Part shown: piece after piece, positions 25,816 to 35,755 of the stretch
Layout of the letters: every line of letters begins with the position of its first letter
How positions within the stretch are numbered: position 1 is the stretch's first letter
Assembly (NCBI GenBank): GCA_040381475.1
Contig: JBEIHH010000005.1
Span: 17,720 to 81,719 of the forward strand
DNA: 64,000 nucleotides
Source: JAIBBG01 sp040381475
GTDB taxonomy: Bacteria; Bacteroidota; Bacteroidia; Flavobacteriales_D; Sanyastnellaceae
Direction of reading: 5' to 3'
Made by a program: the position numbers and the translations under genes
The notes under the pieces: generated by a model
Databases searched by the model: none
What the model saw: only the letters and a program-made list of their open reading frames with translations
Told to the model about the DNA's origin: nothing

Positions 25816-27762
25816 ATGAAGAAGATATTGTTTATTGCACTGATTATCTGCGCCTCAAAATCCGAAGCCCAGACATATTTTTTGAACGGTGATGCAGAAG
25901 CAATTGGAGATGACTGCTATCAGCTCACCGGGCTATCTACATTCGAAAACGGGACTGTTTGGTATGCCGATCAGATTAATCTTGATGACCCATTTGACCT
26001 GCAGTTTTTGATGAATTTCGGAGACCTTGACGGATCCGGAGCCGACGGTATTTGTTTTGTATTGCAGACTGTAGGAACCAATGCAATCGGGACCAACGGT
26101 GGCGGTATGGGGTATCTTGATTTCGGTACATCACTGGGAATTGAATTTGACACCTGGCAGAATGGCAATTATTCAGATCCGTCCGAAGATCATATTGCTA
26201 TTCAGATCAACGGGAATATCGATCACAATTCAGTCAACAATATCGCAGGCCCTATTCAGGCGAACGCTCTGGATGTAAATATTGAAGACGGTGAAAACCA
26301 TGTCGTGCGCATAGTCTGGAATCCCGACGACCAGATTATTCAAGTCTACTTTGATTGCGTTTTCCGTTTGTCGGGAAATATTGACATGGTAAATACAATA
26401 TTCGGAGGTAACAATCTTGTAACGTGGGGATTTACGGCCGCAACAGGCGGTTCATTTAACACCCAGATTGTTTGTCTGCAGGAAAACATTCTGAATCAGA
26501 CCGAAAACCTGACAATTTGCACGGGTGCTTCAGTTCAGCTCGTGGCGGGAGCATCGATAGATGGCATTTACTCATGGTCACCTGAGACTTATCTTGATGA
26601 TCCGCAAAGCGGTATTACAATTTGCACCGCTCCGGTTTCAACTCAATACTCGGTGAGTTTCAATGACCTCTGTAATGTTCCCACTGTCCTCAATTTCAAC
26701 GTCAACGTTGAAGATCTTGAAGTAACTGTAGCGGATCCCGCTATCATCAATTGCATCAATGAAACAGCTGATGTCAGTGCGCAATTGAATCTCAATCTCG
26801 ACGGAACCTATAGCTGGAATCTCAATGGAGTTCCGGTTGCTTCAGGAAATAATCTCAATGATTTTACGACAGACGAGCCCGGCATGTATAGCCTTGAAGT
26901 CAATGTACAGGATGTGTGCTTCGCTGAAACCTCATTCGAAGTAGAATCAGATTTTACTGTTTTCACGGCCAATGCAGGTGATGACCAGGTGCTGAACTGT
27001 TTCAATGAAGAAGTATCATTGAACGGCAGCTACGGCGGCAGCAATGGATTAGTCATCTGGTCATTGAATGGTGTTCCTGTTGCCGGAGGAAATCAGAATA
27101 CACTTGTTACTGATGATTCAGGGACTTATACATTCACTGTTGAACATCCGGTATCGGGATGTGCAACTGAAGATGTTGTTCAGGTAAATTCTGACTTTAC
27201 CGCTCCAACCGTAAATACCGGAGCACAAGATTCCCTGACTTGTGTTTTTCCTACTGTTCAAATCCAGAACATACAAATTGTTTCGGAAAACGACTACAAT
27301 GTTTCTTGGTCAACCACCGATGGCACAATTACCGGCAGCTCCAACATTGCAGGTGCATATGTCAGTTCACCGGGAACATATACCTTAGTCGTTCAGGACG
27401 CCTCAACGGGATGCACCGATGAAACAGATGTATATGTGGGCACAGCTGCAACATATAATGTAAATCTGTCATCGTTGACCTTCCCGAACATCATTACCGC
27501 TAATGGTGACTCCAAGAACGAACGCTGGCTGCCATTTTTGCTTGAGGATCCTTCAACAGATCTGAGCAGTATTTTCGAAGTATACAGATTAACGATGTTC
27601 AACCGATGGGGAAAGATTATTTTCGAGTCCGACAGTTTCATCTCAGCATTCAATGGCAATGACCTTGAGGAGGGAGTTTACTATTATACATTTCAGTATA
27701 GCACGAACTGCGATAATGGTAAAAACGGAGAAATCGCCGGCTACGTGCAACTGGTGCGTTGA
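25816..27762 (+). CDS. Secreted T9SS type B protein with legume-type lectin domain
   Basis: 648 aa from ATG 25816, which sits right after AAGGA and starts the signal peptide 'ILFIALIICASKSEAQ'; an in-frame codon 23 triplets earlier would bury it. Residues ~22-240 are an L-type (legume) lectin domain: 'DPFDLQFLMNFGDLDGSGADG', 'ICFVLQ', 'GMGYLDFGTSLGIEFDTWQN', the last being the usual carbohydrate- and metal-binding core. Three to four Ig-like modules follow ('LNGVPVASGNN', 'LNGVPVAGGNQ'). The C-terminal ~95 residues form a type B sorting domain: 'FPNIITANGDSKNERWLPF', 'LTMFNRWGKIIFES', 'EEGVYYYTF'. Predicted to be a T9SS-exported glycan-binding surface protein. Its C-terminus closely resembles that of the next gene. 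Confidence 0.88.
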   Translation: MKKILFIALIICASKSEAQTYFLNGDAEAIGDDCYQLTGLSTFENGTVWYADQINLDDPFDLQFLMNFGDLDGSGADGICFVLQTVGTNAIGTNGGGMGYLDFGTSLGIEFDTWQNGNYSDPSEDHIAIQINGNIDHNSVNNIAGPIQANALDVNIEDGENHVVRIVWNPDDQIIQVYFDCVFRLSGNIDMVNTIFGGNNLVTWGFTAATGGSFNTQIVCLQENILNQTENLTICTGASVQLVAGASIDGIYSWSPETYLDDPQSGITICTAPVSTQYSVSFNDLCNVPTVLNFNVNVEDLEVTVADPAIINCINETADVSAQLNLNLDGTYSWNLNGVPVASGNNLNDFTTDEPGMYSLEVNVQDVCFAETSFEVESDFTVFTANAGDDQVLNCFNEEVSLNGSYGGSNGLVIWSLNGVPVAGGNQNTLVTDDSGTYTFTVEHPVSGCATEDVVQVNSDFTAPTVNTGAQDSLTCVFPTVQIQNIQIVSENDYNVSWSTTDGTITGSSNIAGAYVSSPGTYTLVVQDASTGCTDETDVYVGTAATYNVNLSSLTFPNIITANGDSKNERWLPFLLEDPSTDLSSIFEVYRLTMFNRWGKIIFESDSFISAFNGNDLEEGVYYYTFQYSTNCDNGKNGEIAGYVQLVR

Positions 27763-27865
27763 TATCTTAAAGACAATCATGCGAAATGAATGGAAGGATG
27801 GGTAACAATGATATGTGGAGTTATAAGAAATTTCATTACTTTCACGTCGACCAAAACTCTTTTAT

Positions 27866-29554
27866 ATGAGACGCCTTTCGGTTTTATGCATTCTCGCCTT
27901 CATTCACTTTCATACTTTGTTTGCTCAAACGAACACGGGTGATTGTGAAGGAGCAATTGTCCTGTGTAATGATCTCTACACTGAGGAAACAGCTCCTCCT
28001 GGAACCGGCAACGTATACGAATACACAGGGGTATGCAATAACAACCTCGAGACTATGAGTCTTTGGTACACTTTCACCGTACAGCAAGATGGCAATCTCA
28101 GTTTTGTTCTCACTCCGGGTGATGGCGCTGATGACTATGACTGGGGATTGTTCGATATCACTGCGGGAGGGTGCGCCGGCATTTCAGCAGGTGGATCTTC
28201 ACCAGAAGTAAGTTGTAATTCGTGGGGAACATTGAATGGGGAAAACGGCGCCACAGGAATATCCACCTCAGACGGAGGTACAGGAAACAGCAATGGTCCG
28301 GGCGACCTCAATGGTCCACCATTCAATGCTGATTTACCAGTAACAACAGGACAAACATTTGCACTGGTTGTAATGAACTGGTCAAATAGTCAAAACGGTT
28401 ACACAATCGATTTTGGAGGCTCCACAGCCACCATTTATGATGACGTCAATCCCACCATTGTTGAAGTAACTCCCAATTGCAGCAACACTGAATTTCATAT
28501 TACATTTTCAGAAAACATTATCAACGAGACTGCAGAAAGCCTCGACTTCCTCATTTCAGGCGCATCTGGTGACTATTCTATAACCACGGTAGAAGCGGAT
28601 GATCCCGGGGTACCAATGGATGACGGGTATACTCTTACTCTTTCACAAAGCATCATCGAAGCCGGCACCTACACCCTAATCGTTTCCAATGCCAGCGGCA
28701 ACGTTGAAGACGCTTGCGGAAATCTGGCGATTGACGAAACATTCGAAATTGAATTGTTTGCTCCTCTTGCTTTCGATACAACGATAACCACAGCCTGCAA
28801 CGGCGTTGGCGGGTCAATTCAGCTGACCAATATCACCGGCGGAGAACCTCCATACATATTCGAAGTAAACAATCAGGCATACAATGAATTCACAGCGACG
28901 GGACTTACTGATGGAAACTATGCTATTAGCATTGTTGACGCGAATAATTGTGAAATTACTTTTGATCTTGAAGTTCCCGATAATCCGATTAGTCTGGAAT
29001 TACCGGCCCAGGACAGTTTATCATGTGCCAACACAGAAGTAGAAATAACAGGTTTGCAATTATCACCGGATCAACCGGTGGACTATTCATGGGCTTATGA
29101 AAGCAATGGTCAGTTCGGCCCTCTCAGCACCAATTCTTCAACGCCGGCATTGAGTGCAGCTGGAACGTACCAGGTAACTGCTACGAATACAAACAATGGC
29201 TGCAGCGCTGCAATTACATTTGAATTGTATTCCGAAAATGTGGATAAAATTGATTTGAGCGCCTTACGCTTTCCAAACATCATCACACCGAATAATGACT
29301 CAAAGAATGAAGACTGGAGTCCATATATAGTCGGTGACGAAAACTTCAATGTTGCTTCAGTATTCGAAACATTTGATTTAAAAGTATACAATCGGTGGGG
29401 CAATCTCTTGTTCGACACACTAGAAGGAACTGGACGTAGATGGTCCGCCAATGAAGCAGAAGAAGGCACCTATTACTACGTTTTGAATTATCGCATAACA
29501 TGTGGTGGACTGCAGGAAGGCACTATGACGGGCAGCATTCAGGTAGTCCGCTAA
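27866..29554 (+). CDS. Secreted T9SS type B protein with SprB-like repeat
   Basis: 562 aa. Signal peptide 'LSVLCILAFIHFHTLFAQ'. Residues ~24-190 are a beta-sandwich typical of T9SS exoproteins ('GDCEGAIVLCND', 'SLWYTFTVQQDGNLSFVLTP', 'DYDWGLFDIT'). An Ig-like Big_5-type domain follows (~195-300: 'DDVNPTIVEVTPNCSNTEFHI'), then one SprB-like repeat (~305-375: 'GVGGSIQLTNITGGEPPYIFEV', 'GLTDGNYAISIVDANNCEI') of the kind found in the gliding adhesin SprB. The C-terminus is a type B sorting domain ('FPNIITPNNDSKNEDWSPY', 'LKVYNRWGNLLFD', 'EEGTYYYVLNY'). A surface adhesin role is inferred. Likely paired with the lectin gene 104 bp upstream. Confidence 0.87.
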   Translation: MRRLSVLCILAFIHFHTLFAQTNTGDCEGAIVLCNDLYTEETAPPGTGNVYEYTGVCNNNLETMSLWYTFTVQQDGNLSFVLTPGDGADDYDWGLFDITAGGCAGISAGGSSPEVSCNSWGTLNGENGATGISTSDGGTGNSNGPGDLNGPPFNADLPVTTGQTFALVVMNWSNSQNGYTIDFGGSTATIYDDVNPTIVEVTPNCSNTEFHITFSENIINETAESLDFLISGASGDYSITTVEADDPGVPMDDGYTLTLSQSIIEAGTYTLIVSNASGNVEDACGNLAIDETFEIELFAPLAFDTTITTACNGVGGSIQLTNITGGEPPYIFEVNNQAYNEFTATGLTDGNYAISIVDANNCEITFDLEVPDNPISLELPAQDSLSCANTEVEITGLQLSPDQPVDYSWAYESNGQFGPLSTNSSTPALSAAGTYQVTATNTNNGCSAAITFELYSENVDKIDLSALRFPNIITPNNDSKNEDWSPYIVGDENFNVASVFETFDLKVYNRWGNLLFDTLEGTGRRWSANEAEEGTYYYVLNYRITCGGLQEGTMTGSIQVVR

Positions 29555-29594
29555 ATTCCTAACGGCGGTTATCTTCGCTGAAAATTCGGTAGCA

Positions 29595-30869
29595 TTGAAT
29601 ATTCCAATAGTATCAAAAAAACGCGTTGTCATTATTGGAGGTGGTTTCGCCGGACTGAAATTTGCGAAAGGTTTGAGAGGACAAGACTTTCAGGTAGTGA
29701 TGATCGACAAACACAACTACCACGCATTTCAGCCATTGTTATATCAGGTAGCTACAGCAGGTCTTGAGCCCGGTAGTATTGCCTATCCGTTGCGTAAAAT
29801 CCTCAATACTTACCAAGACTATTTCTTCCGTATGGCCGAAGTGAGCCGCGTAAATCATGCTGAGAATAAAATTGAGACCAATATCGGCGAGCTCAAATAT
29901 GATTATCTGGTTATTGCTACCGGAGCAACGACCAATTTTTTCGGAAATAAAAATCTGGAATCGCTTTGTATGCCCATGAAAACTGTCAGCGAGGCTCTTG
30001 ATATCAGGAGCCTGATGCTGCAGAATCTGGAAAAAGCCCTTCTCACAAACAACCCACAGGACAAAGACTCACTAATGGGAATTGTCATTGTAGGCGGAGG
30101 ACCTACAGGTGTTGAGCTGGCTGGGGCACTTGCAGAGCTCAAGGCAGATATCCTGCCAAAGGATTATCCTGATCTGGATATGCGCGTGATGGATATTCAT
30201 CTTCTCGACGCCAATGCAAGATTGCTCAAAGAAATGAGCGAAAAAACCAGCATCAAAGCTTTCGAAGCTTTGCAGAATATGGGAGTAGACATTCATCTCA
30301 ACACGCGCGTTACAGACTATGACGGGAAAACAATTACATGTCTGGATGGAAGTCAACTGAGAGCTGCGATGGTGATTTGGGCTGCCGGTGTTAAAGCGCA
30401 TTTTCCTGAAGGCATTTCCGCATCATCGATCATTGGAGGCCGCATCTCGGTTGATACTGTCAGTCAGGTTAATTCTATGGAGAATATTTTTGCTATAGGT
30501 GATTGTGCGACCATGGTTAGTGAAAGTTATCCTAAAGGCCATCCGATGATGGCTCAACCTGCCATGCAGCAGGGAGCAGCTCTTGCGAAAAACTTGCCCC
30601 TCATCCGCGACGGCAAAGCACCGAAGCCTTTCGTTTATAAAAACTTTGGGTCCATGGCGACCATTGGGAGAAACAAGGCAGTGACTGAATTACCCCGCAT
30701 CAAACTTTACGGCTGGATGGCATGGATGGCATGGTTATTTGTTCATGTGGCACAACTGATCGGCTTTCGCAACAAAATCATGGTGTTGATTAGTTGGGCT
30801 CAGAACTATCTCAGACATGCCCGCGATCTTCGTCTCATCATACGCCCCTTCAGGCGCTCATCATCTTAA
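29595..30869 (+). CDS. ndh: Type II NADH dehydrogenase (NDH-2)
   Basis: 424 aa from a TTG start; the resulting N-terminus 'NIPIVSKKRVVIIGGGFAGL' matches family members in which the FAD Rossmann motif begins near residue 10. NDH-2 passes electrons from NADH to quinone without pumping protons. Motifs: FAD G-x-G-x-x-G at ~12-17, 'LLYQVATAGLEPGSIAYPLR', 'ATGATTNFFGN', the NAD-binding 'GIVIVGGGPTGVELAGALAEL', and 'NIFAIGDCA' for the FAD ribityl site. The C-terminal ~60 residues ('GWMAWMAWLFVHVAQLIGF') give the amphipathic membrane anchor. Overlaps the convergent aminopeptidase gene by 9 bp. Confidence 0.9.
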   Translation: MNIPIVSKKRVVIIGGGFAGLKFAKGLRGQDFQVVMIDKHNYHAFQPLLYQVATAGLEPGSIAYPLRKILNTYQDYFFRMAEVSRVNHAENKIETNIGELKYDYLVIATGATTNFFGNKNLESLCMPMKTVSEALDIRSLMLQNLEKALLTNNPQDKDSLMGIVIVGGGPTGVELAGALAELKADILPKDYPDLDMRVMDIHLLDANARLLKEMSEKTSIKAFEALQNMGVDIHLNTRVTDYDGKTITCLDGSQLRAAMVIWAAGVKAHFPEGISASSIIGGRISVDTVSQVNSMENIFAIGDCATMVSESYPKGHPMMAQPAMQQGAALAKNLPLIRDGKAPKPFVYKNFGSMATIGRNKAVTELPRIKLYGWMAWMAWLFVHVAQLIGFRNKIMVLISWAQNYLRHARDLRLIIRPFRRSSS

Positions 30870-33314
30870 AATCTCAAACTTTTCCAATCCAATAAGATCG
30901 CCCTTTTCAGAAACAACCCTGAGGAAGAAAATGCCGGAATCAAGAGAGGAAGTGTCAATTTCCTTGGTAAAATTTTCCTCAACCTTACCTGATGATCGTT
31001 GCACCAGTTTGCCATTTACCGAGAGCACATCAAAAAGTGCTGTTTCCGGAGAAGGGTAATTTCCTGTAACAAGAATACGGTCGGTAGCCGGATTCGGGTA
31101 AACCACAAACACTGCAGATTTAAACGGTGAAATATCTACATCTGCCGATATATCACCATTGGCAAAAGCATATTGCCCTTGCCTGAGAGGATCAATGTCG
31201 AAACTGCCATCACCATTTGTGAGCGAACCACCGCCTAATGTAAAATCCGGACTCAGTTCCCAGGGCTGTGAAGAATCTTCGCGGTAAAGCAGCACAGCAG
31301 ATTGCTCGCCTTCGTTGTATAAGTCATAGTCAAGATCTGTTTCTTCTGAACCGTTGTAGTAAACCTTACCGGTGAAATAATCACCTTCGTTCCAAAGTCC
31401 ATCCACAATAAAATAATGCTTGTCGGAAATCTCGTAAATGCCATCGCCTAAAGGTTGCTGATCAGGAGCTGCCCATATGTGTTCAACCCGAATGAGTGAT
31501 GAATCGACAACATTTTCTTTGCTCACACGAAATTCCACGTATGGCAAAACAGGATACAATGATTCATCAGCCAGCTGTACGAATTCATGATCCATTCTTG
31601 CTTGATTCAATCTGTTGTAGCCATTGAGCACAACAATTTCAGGCTCAAATGGCACATTGAAGTTTTTTACCGAATACTGTCCGCTCAATACAGTCTGCGC
31701 ATCATATCGTTCGTAATTGCTTCCAATGAATGTTACATCCAGCGGTACATTATCATAATACTGCGGACACTCGCGAAGCTTTTGTTGAACGAAAATTTCA
31801 ACACTAAAATCAGATCCGTTCGCAGCCACCTGAAAAGAATCAGTGACAAAAACCGAGAACCCAGGTGAAAAAATCTGATCATCAAAAAAATCGTCAAGAC
31901 TTACACCAGATTCTTCTTCGAGCTTATCGCGAAATTGTTCAGGAGTGACATCCTCGTATACGTTGTTGGTTTGCACGCCAGTCATTGCCTGTCTGAATAA
32001 TTCATCGCCGAGATAGCCCCTAAGATTGTGTAATACAGAAGCTCCCTTGTAGTACGTATGTGTTCCATAAATTACTTCATCCGGCATTGGCGACATAGGA
32101 TAAAAACCGTCATCATCAATATGCGCATTTTTCAAAACATCCAGGTGATTGGTTTTTACCTGTTCAACAAAATCTTCATTTCCTAAGAGCCACTCAGTAA
32201 ACAAATGCGCCGAATATTCTGCAGGACCTTCCTTCAACCACATATCATTGTGGTTGTGAGGAGTAACAATGTTACCCCACCAGTGATGACCAAGCTCATG
32301 CGCCATAAGTCTGTTGTTGGGACCCAACGGTTCATTGATCATGTATTGTGGATAGGCAATGTTTGTTGAGATTTCGAGTGCCCCATCTGTTGTCAGCACA
32401 TATCCGACACGTTGCCAGGCATAAGGTCCGAACCAATATTCGAGTGCATCAACGCATGAACCAATATTCTGCAGAACGTTTTGCATTGCTGACATATGCG
32501 TAGACTTGGCAGTAAAGCGAATTGGGATATCACCATTGGCTCCAGAATAAATAAAATTATAGTCATCGTAATCGGCCACGGCAATTGCGCTTAGGTGAGT
32601 TGGGATGGGCTGCTCCATGGCAAAAGAGCGGATGATGGTATCCCCTTCCAGTTCTATCTCTCCGAGATAAGTCCCCTGGCAATGCGCTTCATAAACACCT
32701 GCACTTTTCACATTGTAAGTGTATGTGGCCCTCTCAACGAATGAGTCAAAACACGGATACCAGACTCGGCCGAAATTTGGTGGAATAGTAGTCAGTCCAA
32801 TTCCAAGATTGTAGATATAATTGCTTTCAAAATAGAAACCTCCCCAGGTAGGATCCTGATATGGATTGCCATGATAATAAACTGTGATGAATTGCGTCTC
32901 CCCTATCGCAGGTGTTGCAGCGAATTGTACATCGAGAATATCGCCATCATAAGCGTAAGTCAAAGATTCTGCAGAATCATCCTTCACGGAATCAACCTGT
33001 AGCTGATAAAGATCAAAACGAATATGATCCTGGTTTGCCATCAGCGGTTGCACTTCAATGATGGTTTCCGCCTTGATGGATTGTCCGGCATAATCTGTTA
33101 CATCAATATTGATTGTATAGCTAACAATATCAAACGTATCACTTCTAGCAATACTTTGATTGAGCAATACCCGCTCATGATCAGTGAGTGGTTTTAATTT
33201 ACCTTTCTTGTTATGTGTCTGGTGACAACCGTGCAAGGCTCTTACCTGAGCTGAAGTATCAGAACCCATGATAATAAACACAAAAAAAGCGATCAAATAA
33301 AAATAGCTTCTCAT
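30861..33314 (-). CDS. Secreted M1-family metallo-aminopeptidase with T9SS type A tail
   Basis: 817 aa. Signal peptide 'FYLIAFFVFIIMGSDTSAQ'. The gluzincin zinc site is complete: H-E-L-G-H (first His ~338), then 18 residues, then Glu in 'MWLKEGPAEYSAHLF'. The substrate motif 'GALEIS' replaces the usual G-A/x-M-E-N about 30 residues upstream. The C-terminal ~80 residues are a type A sorting domain ('VYPNPATDRILVTGNYPSPE', 'LDSGIFFLRV'). It should be exported by T9SS and trim peptides outside the cell. It follows the glycosyltransferase genes on the same strand with a 76-bp gap, so it could be their last operon member or have its own promoter. Confidence 0.92.
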   Translation of the reverse strand: MRSYFYLIAFFVFIIMGSDTSAQVRALHGCHQTHNKKGKLKPLTDHERVLLNQSIARSDTFDIVSYTINIDVTDYAGQSIKAETIIEVQPLMANQDHIRFDLYQLQVDSVKDDSAESLTYAYDGDILDVQFAATPAIGETQFITVYYHGNPYQDPTWGGFYFESNYIYNLGIGLTTIPPNFGRVWYPCFDSFVERATYTYNVKSAGVYEAHCQGTYLGEIELEGDTIIRSFAMEQPIPTHLSAIAVADYDDYNFIYSGANGDIPIRFTAKSTHMSAMQNVLQNIGSCVDALEYWFGPYAWQRVGYVLTTDGALEISTNIAYPQYMINEPLGPNNRLMAHELGHHWWGNIVTPHNHNDMWLKEGPAEYSAHLFTEWLLGNEDFVEQVKTNHLDVLKNAHIDDDGFYPMSPMPDEVIYGTHTYYKGASVLHNLRGYLGDELFRQAMTGVQTNNVYEDVTPEQFRDKLEEESGVSLDDFFDDQIFSPGFSVFVTDSFQVAANGSDFSVEIFVQQKLRECPQYYDNVPLDVTFIGSNYERYDAQTVLSGQYSVKNFNVPFEPEIVVLNGYNRLNQARMDHEFVQLADESLYPVLPYVEFRVSKENVVDSSLIRVEHIWAAPDQQPLGDGIYEISDKHYFIVDGLWNEGDYFTGKVYYNGSEETDLDYDLYNEGEQSAVLLYREDSSQPWELSPDFTLGGGSLTNGDGSFDIDPLRQGQYAFANGDISADVDISPFKSAVFVVYPNPATDRILVTGNYPSPETALFDVLSVNGKLVQRSSGKVEENFTKEIDTSSLDSGIFFLRVVSEKGDLIGLEKFEILR

Positions 33315-33390
33315 AACCGTGGTATTTTGTGTGAAAGGTAATAGGTAGGGTCTTTGACATGAATATCAAAAATCCAAAAACCTCAAAATG

Positions 33391-34556
33391 CTATTGGGTC
33401 AATAATGATGACAACCGGGCTGTTGCGGATTCCCAATGAAAATTGGCCGTGACAAAAGACTTACCTGCCAGCGCCAGTTCCTGAGCTGATGCAGGATTTT
33501 CGAGCAACCAGACCGCTCTTTCGGCGAATTTTTCGATATCATCTTCAATCAGTATGTAAATGCCCGTGGTTGCATTCAGGGCACCCGCTACAAGTGATGA
33601 AGTAATACATGGCAACTCCATTGACATTGCTTCCAGTAATTTATTCTGAAGTCCACTACCGGTGCTCATTGGAGCAATAAAAATCCTTGCGCTGTTATAT
33701 GCGTCACGTATATCATTCATCCATCCCGTAACCACAACATTTTTAGATTGCAGTTCTCTGATAACAGGCGTAGGATTGGCACCGGCTATGAGCAAGGTAG
33801 TTTCCGGTCTTCTTTGCAGAATGCATGGCATGATTTCCCGCACAATCTTAACAGCACAATCGATATTTGGCGAGTAACTCATATTTCCCGTAAACACAAG
33901 GTCATAAAGCCGCCCGGCATCCTTTTTCTTGCGAAAAAAACCGTATCAATACCATTCGGTATCACAACAATTTTATTCCTGTCGGGATGAAAAATCAGCT
34001 GCTGATCCTGTTCACTGATGATCGTATGATGGTCGAAATAGTCGAATATCAGGTGTTCATAGTTTCTGAGTCTTTTCGCTTCTTCTTTAACCAAATATTT
34101 CATGAGAAATCCCGCGCCCTCAGCTCTCCGCATCAAGCCTGAACTCAATGCATCCATGTAATCAATAGTTTTGCGGATGTGATGTAGATTTTTGACATAC
34201 TCTGATGTACGAATCAGCTGGCAATAGATATGATCGGGCCCAAATTCTTCAATAAACCTGGAAACTTTATTGTAAGCGCGCCGCTGAAAAAAGTAATTGA
34301 CCTGAAAAGGTTTCGAAGAAAACGGTGCAATAAGAAGCCTCCAGAGAATAAGAGCTTTGTTCAAGCTTACTATCTCAACATTTGGCGTAATCTGCTTGAG
34401 TTGTTCAAGTGCATCCGGATGAACAGGGCCATCACTGAGACAACATAGAAAAACCTCGTGCTCTTCGGCTAAATACTTCAGCTGATGGTATGCTCTTAGT
34501 TTGTCGCCTTTTTCGAGCGGCCAGGGAACACGACTTACAAGCATGAACACTTTCAT
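33391..34556 (-). pseudogene. Family 4 glycosyltransferase split by a -1 frameshift
   Basis: Two overlapping frames together make one GT4. The upstream frame (34556 to 33879) has the N-terminal Rossmann domain: 'FMLVSRVPWPLEKGDKLRAYH', 'DYMDALSSGLMRRAEG', 'VVIPNGIDTVFF'. The downstream frame (33897 to 33391) has the donor domain: 'FTGNMSYSPNIDCAV', 'TTLLIAGANPTPVI', 'FIAPMSTGSGLQNKLLEAMSMELP'. Adding one base to the homopolymer at 33934-33940 (T7 on the coding strand) restores a 388-aa protein reading 'DTVFFRKKDAGRLYDLVFTGN', which is what GT4 families show here. It is therefore a mutation, a homopolymer sequencing error, or (less likely) frameshifting. Overlaps the upstream GT by 4 bp. Confidence 0.85.
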
Positions 34557-35755
34557 CCTTTGCGAAGCAATTTGTAAAAATCAACCAGTTGATTGGTAAT
34601 ATGAACATTATTGAAATATGTGCTCACATGCACCCTGCCAAGTACCCCCAGCGAGTGAGTCAATTGTGGTGATTCAATCAATTCATCCAAAGCTTCCAGC
34701 CATTCTTCCGGTCTGTCGGCTAGCATAATATTTTTGCGATCGGTACAATTCAATCCTTCCGCCCCGAGTGCAGTGCTGATTACAGCCTTTCCCAGTGCCA
34801 TACCCTCTATTATTTTTACCCTGATACCTCCAGCACTTAACAGAGGAACCACCATGATTGCTTTGGTCCGCATAAAGGCAATCGCATCTTCTACTTCTCC
34901 AACCATCTCAACATTGGGCAAATCTATTTTTCTGATTTCATCAGACATGTTCCTGCCGGCGAGATACATTTTCAGGCTGGGATATTTTTCATGAATTAAA
35001 GGCCAGATCGATCTAAGAAACCACAAAATACCTTCCAGATTAGGTCCCCAGTCCATGGCACCGAGGTGAAAAAGAGCGAATTCCTGTTGAACTGTTTCAT
35101 CGATTGGATATTTTTCCAGATCAATGCCAAAAGGTACGGTTTTGATTTTCTTGTTTATTCCCAGTGCCAGAATACGCTTTCTGTCCTCTTCACTTATCGC
35201 AGCAATTCCACTTACCTCATCAAGCATACTAAGTTCATAATTCCTAAGCTTTTTAGTGAGATAGTTCAGATAAGTCCTTTTTAAAATATTTTTTGTCCCC
35301 CTTGCGATTTTTTCCCAAATCACGAACTCCAGATTATGCGACCTGAGAACAATCGGAGTTTTACAATAGCGCCTGATTGTGCCTACATAAGGTGTCATAA
35401 ACAGACTTTCAAGATGGATAATATCAAACTGTTCTTTTTTCAGCAATTTGGTAAGTTTGATATCATAATCGGTAGAAAAAAACCGACTGATATTATAAGA
35501 ATCGGAGGTGATGAAACTCGCAAAAGCATCAACCGGATTAACACGTGTATCGATATAAACACCTTCAATTCCGGTTTGCTCCAGATAATCCTGAGATATC
35601 TGTTCAGGCAGGAAATCATGTTTCTGAGTAAAGATTGTCAGAATTTTTACCTTATGACCAGCCGCAAGCAATCCCTGTGTAATGTTGTTCATGGCAATGC
35701 AACCGCCATCTCGTGCCGGCAACGGAGGTTTCAAACAGAGTTGTAAAATCTTCAT
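34553..35755 (-). CDS. Family 4 glycosyltransferase
   Basis: 400 aa, normal GT4/GT-B length and no frameshift. N-terminal acceptor domain: 'ILQLCLKPPLPARDGGCIAMNNITQGLLAAGHKVKILTIF', 'IIHLESLFMTPYVG'. C-terminal donor domain: 'FHLGAMDWGPNLEGILWFL', 'MYLAGRNMSDEI', 'VVPLLSAGGIRVKIIEGMALGKAVIST'. The E-x7-E-like donor motif is represented by 'KIIEGMALGKAV'. It probably adds a sugar from a nucleotide donor to a surface polysaccharide. Overlaps by 4 bp both the permease upstream and the frameshifted GT downstream, so all are cotranslated. Confidence 0.88.
   Translation of the reverse strand: MKILQLCLKPPLPARDGGCIAMNNITQGLLAAGHKVKILTIFTQKHDFLPEQISQDYLEQTGIEGVYIDTRVNPVDAFASFITSDSYNISRFFSTDYDIKLTKLLKKEQFDIIHLESLFMTPYVGTIRRYCKTPIVLRSHNLEFVIWEKIARGTKNILKRTYLNYLTKKLRNYELSMLDEVSGIAAISEEDRKRILALGINKKIKTVPFGIDLEKYPIDETVQQEFALFHLGAMDWGPNLEGILWFLRSIWPLIHEKYPSLKMYLAGRNMSDEIRKIDLPNVEMVGEVEDAIAFMRTKAIMVVPLLSAGGIRVKIIEGMALGKAVISTALGAEGLNCTDRKNIMLADRPEEWLEALDELIESPQLTHSLGVLGRVHVSTYFNNVHITNQLVDFYKLLRKG

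Noticed and set aside
35336..35746. 136-codon rightward frame inside the GT4 gene
   Set aside because: Antisense to conserved glycosyltransferase sequence; no start signal or domain.
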